From positions 1 to 6,894 of the forward strand of contig JBAUHN010000096.1 in assembly GCA_049680295.1 (NCBI GenBank): 6,894 nt of DNA, written 5' to 3'. The stretch is from JBAUHN01 sp049680295. Its GTDB lineage: Bacteria; Pseudomonadota; Alphaproteobacteria; Rhodobacterales; Rhodobacteraceae. The number at the start of each line of letters is the position of its first letter. Position 1 is the first letter of the stretch. Shown here piece after piece: positions 1-5,105 of this stretch. A program made the translations under genes and the position numbers. Below the pieces are notes generated by a model. It searched no databases. It saw nothing but the letters and a program-made list of their open reading frames with translations, and was not told the origin of the DNA.

Positions 1-374
1 TTGCCGGGGCGAATGAACCCTTCGGTCTTGTAGAACGATGGCATCATGCTGTCTTCGAACATGATCTTTGCGTTCGCGACGATGCCGCGCAACTCAGCCT
101 CGGTCCAGCGATCACCGGCACCATCCAGCATCGGTCCGATTTCACCCTGAAACGGGACGTCCGCCAGATCCGAGACCTCATGGCAAGCCACACAGTTGCC
201 CTGCCCCTTGTCGCCGACGATCACGCGACCGTTTGCCGCGTCGCCCGCAACACCTGACAACGATTGAGCCACTGACCCTTCGTCGAAACTGACGGCAGTT
301 GGCAGGATTTCCTCGGCAAATGCGGGTGCACAGATAGCCCCGGCCGCAACTGCAGTAATGATAATTTGTCTCAT
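1..374 (-). CDS. soxX: SoxX, monohaem cytochrome c of the SoxAX complex (5' part, cut by the window edge)
   Basis: This is the periplasmic cytochrome subunit that, with SoxA, oxidatively couples thiosulfate to the SoxY carrier arm. Read from ATG at 374, 124 codons are visible. A signal peptide covers residues 1-20 and ends in an AFA|E cleavage site. The single haem site is C61-V-A-C64-H65. A Met pair (M110-M111-P112) sits where SoxX proteins place the distal haem ligand, and the GEIGP segment before it is also typical. A strong GGGAGGA Shine-Dalgarno (plus-strand 378-384) fixes the start. The family is usually about 150-160 residues, so roughly the last 30 are outside the window. It lies 111 bp downstream of soxW in the same direction, with its own operator-bearing gap, so it probably has its own promoter and leads the structural sox genes. 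Identity is well supported by haem motif, Met motif and context together. Confidence 0.9.
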   Translation of the reverse strand, partial: MRQIIITAVAAGAICAPAFAEEILPTAVSFDEGSVAQSLSGVAGDAANGRVIVGDKGQGNCVACHEVSDLADVPFQGEIGPMLDGAGDRWTEAELRGIVANAKIMFEDSMMPSFYKTEGFIRPG

Positions 375-438
375 GCGTCCTCCCAAACACGTCTGTTCAA
401 CATAACGTAGCGCACGAAGTCTTGAAGACGCAACAACA

Positions 439-466
439 AATTCACTTACTTGAATTATTGTATTTG
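439..466. promoter_or_regulatory. Candidate SoxR operator in the soxW-soxX gap
   Basis: A perfect inverted repeat, AATTCA-N6-TGAATT, occupies 439-456, and an AT-rich flank continues to 466. It contains ATTC-N8-GAAT, which from memory is the consensus of SqrR, a persulfide-responsive ArsR protein closely related to SoxR. It begins 65 bp upstream of the soxX start codon. A related 28-bp element (19 of 28 positions identical without gaps) lies in the soxV-soxS gap. SoxR binding to these same two gaps has been reported in other alphaproteobacterial sox clusters. I could not place a clean -35/-10 pair for soxX here. Assignment to SoxR is inference. Confidence 0.65.
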
Positions 467-485
467 TCTGCCTGTCAGATGGCTC

Positions 486-1049
486 TCAATTGGACTGCTC
501 TGCAAACTTACGTGCGTGGTATTTCTGGAAACTTTCGTCGCCCTCGTACCCTTTTTCAACAATCCAGTTGAGCATGTTGAACGTCGTGTAACGCCCGAAG
601 GCACCGGGCATGGTTGCGACGGCTGCTGTGTTCGCGACTGCGTCATCCGGCACATCTTCGGGCAAGAACAGAATCATCGGCGTAAACATTGCGCTCCATT
701 TCTTGACCATGTCTTTTTCGGGCAGACTGGTTCCGTCAAAATCCGTGACCTCGACATCTCCGAACATGTTGATTTGAACGACAAAGTAATTTTCCTCGAT
801 AAAGCTGGCGATTTCTTCGACGGAAAAAACTTCTTCATGCATCTTCTTGCAATAAATGCAGCCGCGTTGTTCGATGATCACCATCAGGCGTTTGCCTTCA
901 CCGTTTGCTTCCTCCAGATCCTCGCGCAGGTCCTTGAAAGTGTCGCGCATCCAGGCGGCCTTGTGCAGGCCGTCGTCGCCCAGTTCGGCGGCAAAACTGC
1001 CGACGGCCATGGTGAAAATCAAGGCCATGCTTGTCAGTATCAGTCTCAT
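486..1049 (-). CDS. soxW: SoxW, periplasmic thioredoxin-fold protein
   Basis: The product is a 187-residue secreted thioredoxin-like protein. An N-terminal signal peptide (about 1-20, ending GSFA) is followed by a helical segment and then the redox site C64-I-Y-C67. The cis-proline marker T123-P124 is about 57 residues later, as expected for the thioredoxin fold. In sox clusters SoxW receives electrons from the membrane protein SoxV; in Paracoccus it is reported to be reduced by SoxV yet not essential for lithotrophic growth. The start has a GGGAGAGGA ribosome site lying across the end of soxV. The two genes are only 15 bp apart, so they are almost certainly cotranscribed. The insertion between the active site and cis-Pro is acidic. 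The symbol rests on fold plus position between soxV and soxX; the fold alone would also suit other periplasmic thioredoxins. Confidence 0.88.
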   Translation of the reverse strand: MRLILTSMALIFTMAVGSFAAELGDDGLHKAAWMRDTFKDLREDLEEANGEGKRLMVIIEQRGCIYCKKMHEEVFSVEEIASFIEENYFVVQINMFGDVEVTDFDGTSLPEKDMVKKWSAMFTPMILFLPEDVPDDAVANTAAVATMPGAFGRYTTFNMLNWIVEKGYEGDESFQKYHARKFAEQSN

Positions 1050-1064
1050 ATCGTCCTCTCCCTA

Positions 1065-1805
1065 TTAGCGCAGGACACCAATATCCGGCCCAACCTCAAG
1101 CATCCATTGCGCGATGTAATTCATTGAATTCGTGGCAATAAGTAACCCAAACACGATCAACATGCCCCCCATGATTTTTTCGATCAGTCCCAGATGTTTG
1201 CGGAAACGGGTCATCCAGCGCATGAATGGGCCAATGAAAAGCGCGGCAAGCACAAAGGGCGCAGTCATGCCCAAACCATAGACAAACAACAGCCCCGCAC
1301 CGGTAGATGCTGTATCCGCCCCGGCCGCCGTAAACAGGATCGCCGCCAGTACCGGCCCGACACAGGGTGTCCATCCAAATGCAAAGGCAAGACCGATCAC
1401 ATAAGCCCCGGCCAGGCTGACATTAGAACTGGTGCCTGCATCCGCGCGCAGCTGCCGATACAGGATGCCAATGCGGATCACGCCCAGAAAATGCAGCCCC
1501 ATTGCGATGATAAGCGCCGCTGCAATCCAGCGCAGCACGTCAAAATATTCCCGGACCACCTGCCCGAACACTGTGGCCGCTGCCCCCAGGCCCATGAAGA
1601 TCGTGATCACGCCAGCTGAAAAAAAGCATGCAGCAAGCACAGCGCGCGTTCGGGTTTTGCTGTCAATCCGCGCATCTGTGGATATCTGGTTCATGCCCAC
1701 GCCCGCCAGATAGCTTAGGTAGAACGGAACAATCGGCAGGATGCAGGGAGACAGAAAAGAAAGTAGACCCGCAAAGGCGGCGCCTGCAAAGGTAATCTCT
1801 AACAT
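1065..1805 (-). CDS. soxV: SoxV, CcdA/DsbD-type membrane electron transporter
   Basis: This is a 246-residue integral membrane protein of the CcdA (DsbD transmembrane domain) family. It passes reducing equivalents from cytoplasmic thioredoxin across the inner membrane to periplasmic thioredoxins. About six hydrophobic segments can be seen, roughly at 6-27, 56-80, 89-112, 131-160, 168-192 and 207-226. The two redox cysteines sit in the family's hallmark motifs: C21 in LSPCILPIVPFY and C148 in GWTPCVGP. The start at 1805 has an AAGGGAGGG ribosome site about 9 bp upstream. It is the first gene of the leftward operon, directly before soxW and divergent from soxS. A CcdA acting in cytochrome c maturation would look similar; the surrounding sox genes decide in favour of SoxV. 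Confidence 0.92.
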   Translation of the reverse strand: MLEITFAGAAFAGLLSFLSPCILPIVPFYLSYLAGVGMNQISTDARIDSKTRTRAVLAACFFSAGVITIFMGLGAAATVFGQVVREYFDVLRWIAAALIIAMGLHFLGVIRIGILYRQLRADAGTSSNVSLAGAYVIGLAFAFGWTPCVGPVLAAILFTAAGADTASTGAGLLFVYGLGMTAPFVLAALFIGPFMRWMTRFRKHLGLIEKIMGGMLIVFGLLIATNSMNYIAQWMLEVGPDIGVLR

Positions 1806-1826
1806 CTAAGGTGCCCTCCCTTGTGT

Positions 1827-1854
1827 AATTCACATATTCATATTATGTATTTTG
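1827..1854. promoter_or_regulatory. Candidate SoxR operator in the soxV-soxS divergent gap
   Basis: This AT-rich element starts with AATTCAC, as does the soxX-side element, and matches it at 19 of 28 positions without gaps. It has two ATTCA copies 8 bp apart (1828-1832 and 1836-1840) and an inverted repeat ACATA-N7-TATGT at 1832-1848. The GAAT half found in the soxX element is degenerate here (ATAT at 1840-1843). Since it lies 22 bp from the soxV start and 21 bp from the soxS start, a bound repressor would block both directions. Assignment to SoxR is inference from position and resemblance. Confidence 0.6.
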
Positions 1855-1869
1855 ATAAGTAAAGGGCAA
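1842..1869 (-). promoter_or_regulatory. Possible soxV promoter
   Basis: Read on the minus strand, a -35-like TTGCCC (plus-strand 1864-1869) and a -10-like CATAAT (1842-1847) are separated by 16 bp. Transcription would begin near 1835, about 30 bp before the soxV start codon. The -10 box lies inside the candidate operator, which fits repression by occlusion. The -35 matches the consensus at only 4 of 6 positions, so this is tentative. Confidence 0.35.
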
Positions 1870-1874
1870 ATGCC

Positions 1875-2243
1875 ATGTCACTGCGTCTTGTTGTTCTCGG
1901 TCTTCCCATCCTTATCTCGTCGGCCTTGATGGCCGCTGCCGACACCGTGCTGGTCATGGTCGAGGAAAAAGGCTGCATGTGGTGCGCCCGCTGGAATGAA
2001 GAGATATCCCATATCTACCCCAAGACGGATGAGGGTCGGGCTGCCCCGTTGCAGCGCATTGATATTCATGCCGACCGGCCCGACAACATGCGCTTTAGTC
2101 GATCACTATATTTCACACCTACCTTCGTTTTGATGGTTGATGGTCAGGAAGTTTCACGCCTTGAAGGCTATCCGGGCGAGGATTTCTTCTGGGGATTGTT
2201 GGGACAAATGCTTAGTGACGCAAATGTTGAAGTCTCAGGTTAA
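1875..2243 (+). CDS. soxS: SoxS, small periplasmic thioredoxin
   Basis: The product has 122 residues: a signal peptide (about 1-22, ending MAAA), then a short thioredoxin-fold core with the redox site C34-M-W-C37 and cis-proline T81-P82. In Paracoccus pantotrophus, SoxS is the periplasmic disulfide reductant that reactivates the SoxYZ carrier and is needed for full thiosulfate oxidation. The core is compact, with no long insertion between active site and cis-Pro, unlike SoxW. The ribosome site is weak (AAAGGG at 1861-1866, 8 bp from ATG). It is the first gene of the rightward group and diverges from soxV across a 69-bp gap that holds the candidate operator, so it is probably controlled by SoxR. 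Some clusters annotate this gene simply as thioredoxin; position next to soxR and soxV supports SoxS. Confidence 0.9.
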   Translation: MSLRLVVLGLPILISSALMAAADTVLVMVEEKGCMWCARWNEEISHIYPKTDEGRAAPLQRIDIHADRPDNMRFSRSLYFTPTFVLMVDGQEVSRLEGYPGEDFFWGLLGQMLSDANVEVSG

Positions 2244-2261
2244 GGTTTGTATATGACCGTT

Positions 2262-2274
2262 ATTGTTGGACAAT
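2262..2274. repeat. Short inverted repeat in the soxS-soxR gap
   Basis: ATTGT-TGG-ACAAT is a perfect 5-bp dyad around a 3-base centre, inside the 66-bp gap before soxR. It does not resemble the two sox operator candidates and is not followed by a T run. It could be a small hairpin separating soxS from soxR expression, or chance. Confidence 0.25.
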
Positions 2275-2309
2275 GAACCGCCGACACATGTTTGGAGAAA
2301 GAAAACCGG

Positions 2310-2645
2310 ATGGGTCTGCCAGTATTTGACGTCAACATGTGTACCGAAGATATGGACAAAATGGCAGCAAACGCCATGCAAGCGTCCAACTTCCTAAAGG
2401 CGATCAGTCACGAGGGTCGCCTGATGATCCTGTGTCACCTCGCGTCCGGCGAAAAGTCCGTGACCGAACTTGAGGAATTGCTATCAGCCCGACAGGCGGC
2501 AGTATCACAGCAGTTATCGCGCCTTCGGCTCGAAGGCTTGGTTACGCCGCGTCGCGACGGCAAAGTGATCTTCTACAGCCTGACGGATGACCGCCCCAAA
2601 AAGATCATGGAAGTTGTCTACGACCTTTTTTGCCGCGACAATTGA
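2310..2645 (+). CDS. soxR: SoxR, ArsR-family winged-helix repressor of the sox genes
   Basis: This is a cytoplasmic dimeric repressor of the SoxR/SqrR/BigR branch of the ArsR family. From ATG 2310 it has 111 residues. The core reads NFLKAISHEGRLMILCHL, then a helix-turn-helix around VTELEELLSARQAAVSQQLS, and a wing with RRDGKVIFYSL. Three cysteines are present: C11, C42 and C108. C42 and C108 line up with the pair (C41/C107) that forms a polysulfide bridge in SqrR, so a reactive-sulfur sensing role is likely. An in-frame TTG at 2292 would add six residues, but it has no ribosome site. GGAGA at 2294-2298 lies inside that extension and serves the ATG, with rather long spacing (12 bp after GGAG). 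The gene sits 66 bp after soxS and 44 bp before soxT. Family assignment is very secure; the sensing mechanism is inferred from relatives. Confidence 0.92.
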   Translation: MGLPVFDVNMCTEDMDKMAANAMQASNFLKAISHEGRLMILCHLASGEKSVTELEELLSARQAAVSQQLSRLRLEGLVTPRRDGKVIFYSLTDDRPKKIMEVVYDLFCRDN

Positions 2646-2689
2646 CCCATTTCCTGACGTTGTCGCTCAATACTTGATGGATTTCGGCA

Positions 2690-3745
2690 ATGTTTGATAT
2701 TTTTTCAGAACCGGTCCTTGTCGCGCTCGTTGGGCTGTTCGGCGGTATCCTTCTCGGGCTCGCCGCACGCATGGGGCGGTTCTGCACCCTGGGCGCGATC
2801 GAAGATCTGTTCTATGGCGAAAACACCTTGCGGCTGCGCATGTGGGGCATTGCCATTGGCGTTTCGGTAATCGGAACCTTTGTGCTTTCTGCGTCTGGCA
2901 TGCTTGATCTCGGTCAGACACTTTATCTTTCGCGTCATTGGAACCCGCTGGAAAGCATTGTCGGCGGGCTTATATTCGGGTACGGAATGGCGCTTGCCGG
3001 CAATTGCGGCTACGGCGCGCTGGCACGGGTCGGCGGCGGTGATCTGCGGTCCTTATTGATTGTTCTGGTGATGGGCATTGCCGCCTATGTGACCCTGGGC
3101 GGTCCCCTATCTTCGCTTCGGATCTGGCTTTTTGGCGGCACTCAACAGGTGCAGGATACCTTGACCTTTGCACATCTCGCCGCGTCAATGACTGGTATGT
3201 CGTTCAATTTTGCGGGCATCGCCATCGGCATCGGTATTCTACTTTTCACCCTGCTGAATAAAGACCTGCGTCAGTCTCCTGGCCACCTTCTTTGGGGCGG
3301 CGTTGCAGGGCTGGCGATTGTTTCGGGATGGTTGGGCACTGATTGGGTCGCCCGCAACGGTTTCGACGCCACACCGGTCGTCAGCCACACATTTTCCGCC
3401 CCGATCGGAGAAACGATGCTTTACCTCATGACCTCGTCAGGGAACTCTATCAGCTTTGGTACAGGATCCGTCTTGGGGGTCTTGATTGGCGCTTTGATTG
3501 GCAGTGTCTACAAAGGACATTTCCGCTGGGAAGCCTGTGACGATCCACGCGAGTTGCGCAGGCAAATCCTGGGCGCTGCGCTTATGGGCATCGGCGCTGT
3601 GGTGGCCATAGGCTGCTCTGTCGGTCAGGGCCTCTCGGCGTTTTCCGTTTTGTCATTTAGTGCCCCCTTGACGCTTTTGTGCATCATGGGGGGGGCGGCA
3701 ATTGGGTTGCGCCAACTTATTCTTGGTTTTGCGCCGTCTGTTTGA
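2690..3745 (+). CDS. soxT: YeeE/YedE-family membrane protein, likely sulfur-compound importer (SoxT)
   Basis: This is a 351-residue, largely hydrophobic multi-pass protein of the YeeE/YedE (sulphur transport, TsuA-like) family. Two related halves each carry family motifs: RFCTLGAIED with C32, GNCGYGAL with C106, and GCSVGQGLSAFSVLS with C309. These match in order and spacing the three cysteines (C22, C91, C293 in YeeE) that pass thiosulfate through the membrane. Two further cysteines, C283 and C331, are present. The gene follows soxR by 44 bp in the same direction, the arrangement described as soxT-soxR-soxS in Paracoccus. The ribosome site before ATG 2690 is poor. Import of thiosulfate or another sulfur species, possibly to feed the regulator with signal, is inference; the substrate is not shown by the sequence. 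Confidence 0.85.
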   Translation: MFDIFSEPVLVALVGLFGGILLGLAARMGRFCTLGAIEDLFYGENTLRLRMWGIAIGVSVIGTFVLSASGMLDLGQTLYLSRHWNPLESIVGGLIFGYGMALAGNCGYGALARVGGGDLRSLLIVLVMGIAAYVTLGGPLSSLRIWLFGGTQQVQDTLTFAHLAASMTGMSFNFAGIAIGIGILLFTLLNKDLRQSPGHLLWGGVAGLAIVSGWLGTDWVARNGFDATPVVSHTFSAPIGETMLYLMTSSGNSISFGTGSVLGVLIGALIGSVYKGHFRWEACDDPRELRRQILGAALMGIGAVVAIGCSVGQGLSAFSVLSFSAPLTLLCIMGGAAIGLRQLILGFAPSV

Positions 3746-4105
3746 CCTTTCAACAACTAAGATCGGATGTGTTTGCTTACTCTGGCGACAGCGCCTTTCT
3801 TATTGTCTACGTCAAACCGACGACCCTAGGGTCCTGGTAGTAAGCTCTGGCGCCATGCGGTTCCGCAACCTGGCCAGCAAAGGCAGCGGTTTGCACCGGC
3901 CATTGCGACACTTGGTTGAATGCGGTGGGAAATTGTCGTGTTTTGGGCCTTTGACAGCGCTGGCGATTACGGCCCGCGCCATTGGATCTGGCAATGCCAT
4001 CGTTCGTAACGCACGCGAAGAAACCAACAGCAAAGCCCATTTTGCCTAACGCGGCGCTCTGCTCGAACAGCAGCTAGCGGTCTCGAAAGCATTGGTGCGG
4101 ACCGC
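3746..4105. other. 360-bp stretch without a convincing gene
   Basis: This region lies between the convergent soxT and methyltransferase genes. Several frames stay open across about 3812-4033 on both strands (plus frame to 4049; two minus frames of 73 and 77 codons). None has a good ribosome site or a product I recognise. The plus frame overlaps the soxT 3' end out of frame. A perfect 12-bp palindrome, GACCCTAGGGTC, is at 3822-3833. A weak hairpin followed by TTTCTT (GGCG-N4-CGCC, 3784-3801) might end soxT transcription. Base composition resembles nearby coding sequence, so a decayed gene or element remnant is possible. I could not identify one. Confidence 0.4.
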
Positions 4106-4106
4106 T
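4059..4106. repeat. Two inverted repeats at the 3' end of the methyltransferase gene
   Basis: CTGCT-N5-AGCAG at 4059-4073 and AGCGGTC-N17-GACCGCT at 4076-4106 sit side by side. The second just touches the stop codon of the minus-strand gene. Neither is followed by a T run in either direction, so they are not textbook intrinsic terminators. They could still slow transcription or protect the mRNA end between the convergent genes. Confidence 0.35.
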
Positions 4107-5050
4107 CACCCAGCGGCCAAAAGGGCCCGCCCGATTTTTTCGACATGGACATAGTCCGTGCCGCAACATCCACCAAAGACATTCATTTTCGGATGAGCTG
4201 CTCGGATATCAACGTACTGACGCGCCAATTCGTCGGGGTCGCCTTCTTCGAGATGACCCAACTTGCACAAGGTTCCGTGGTCCAGGGATGACGCGTTGGC
4301 CCGCAATCCACGGATGCGGTTTGCCCAAGGTTCGACAATCAATGCTGGTCCAAAATCAACAGGATGCGAGCAATTGATCATGTAATAGGCTGGCGCGTTT
4401 GCTGTTGCTGCATCAACCGTTTCAATCGCTTGTTTCAACGTCTCACCGCTGCGCAGCTTGCGGTCTTTTTCAATCGTAAACGCGATAACCGACGGCAAAC
4501 CCACTTTGGCTGCGGCCTTTGCAATGCCAATCGCCTCGTCCGTTGTATTCAAAGTCAGCGCCGTTACGATATCTGCACCTGCCGTTTTGAACGTTTCAAT
4601 CTGTTCACTGTGGTAGGTCTCGGCATCCTCGGCGGTCAGGCCGTGGTTCGTCTTGTAGGCATCGCCCTTTGGTCCAATGCAGCCGCTGATCACGGTGTTT
4701 TCCTCGGTCAAACCAGCCTCAGCGGCACATTCACGGTACAGCTCAAAACACTTGTGGTTCATCTCCGCCAGACCTTCAGCCGAATACCCAAGCAAATCGC
4801 CCCAGTCCCGACTTGCTCGATACGTCAGGCTGTCAAAGATGAAGGGCGTTCCAAGTTTCGCGGCAACCTTGCCGAAAGTGGTGTAATATTCCCGCAATGC
4901 CCGGGCTGACTGTTCATCATTCAGCAGGTGAAAAGCGCTGAAATTCAAAAGCTCGAATCCGCGTTTGTACATAAGCCAGGTTTCAGCTCCGCCGTCGGTC
5001 AGGAATATGTCGTCCGTTTCGTGCGGCAATCGGGTGGTATTCCGGGTCAT
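4106..5050 (-). CDS. Homocysteine S-methyltransferase family protein (MmuM/BHMT type)
   Basis: This zinc-dependent methyltransferase family moves a methyl group from a donor such as S-methylmethionine or a betaine to homocysteine, giving methionine in the cytoplasm. From ATG 5050 the product has 314 residues, close to the 310 of E. coli MmuM. It begins with the barrel-opening motif LTDGGAETWL and carries the zinc cysteines in MINCSHP (C227) and GGCCGT (C295, C296). An upstream in-frame ATG at 5062 would add MEVV, but the GGAGGT of those codons (plus-strand 5055-5060) is itself an ideal ribosome site 4 bp before ATG 5050, so I chose the shorter form. It lies 55 bp downstream of the FAD-oxidase gene in the same direction, so cotranscription is likely. 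The methyl donor cannot be told from sequence, so no gene symbol is given. Confidence 0.88.
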   Translation of the reverse strand: MTRNTTRLPHETDDIFLTDGGAETWLMYKRGFELLNFSAFHLLNDEQSARALREYYTTFGKVAAKLGTPFIFDSLTYRASRDWGDLLGYSAEGLAEMNHKCFELYRECAAEAGLTEENTVISGCIGPKGDAYKTNHGLTAEDAETYHSEQIETFKTAGADIVTALTLNTTDEAIGIAKAAAKVGLPSVIAFTIEKDRKLRSGETLKQAIETVDAATANAPAYYMINCSHPVDFGPALIVEPWANRIRGLRANASSLDHGTLCKLGHLEEGDPDELARQYVDIRAAHPKMNVFGGCCGTDYVHVEKIGRALLAAG

Positions 5051-5054
5051 AACG

Positions 5055-5060
5055 ACCTCC
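5055..5060 (-). promoter_or_regulatory. Ribosome binding site deciding the methyltransferase start
   Basis: GGAGGT on the minus strand lies 4 bp before ATG 5050, within what would be the first codons of the longer form starting at 5062. The longer form has only a weak purine stretch upstream. This supports translation from 5050. Confidence 0.65.
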
Positions 5061-5105
5061 ATTGCTTGCTTCGGTGTTCGTCTAAGCGGGGAAGATATTT
5101 TTCCC

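Noticed and set aside
450..1127. Long plus-strand open frame (225 codons) opposite soxW
   Set aside because: It mirrors soxW on the other strand, which has signal peptide, CxxC and cis-Pro; the plus frame has no recognisable domain or ribosome site.
2292..2309. TTG start adding six residues to SoxR
   Set aside because: There is no ribosome site before it, while GGAGA within this segment can serve the ATG at 2310, and the shorter form aligns its cysteines with SqrR numbering.
3702..4049. Plus-strand 115-codon open frame starting inside soxT
   Set aside because: It starts out of frame within the last codons of soxT with no ribosome site, and the product resembles nothing I know; kept only as part of the unexplained stretch.
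4116..4140. GGCC-N5-GGCC followed by a T run as a plus-strand terminator for soxT
   Set aside because: It lies inside the coding end of the opposite gene, the stem is 4 bp, and six other bases separate it from the T run.
4364..4909. Plus-strand open frame of 181 codons opposite the methyltransferase
   Set aside because: The minus strand carries all zinc-site and barrel motifs; the plus frame is Arg/Cys-rich noise.
5089..5105. GGGAA-N7-TTCCC hairpin just after the oxidase stop codon as a terminator
   Set aside because: The stem is only 5 bp and no T run follows on the minus strand; the short gap favours read-through into the methyltransferase gene.
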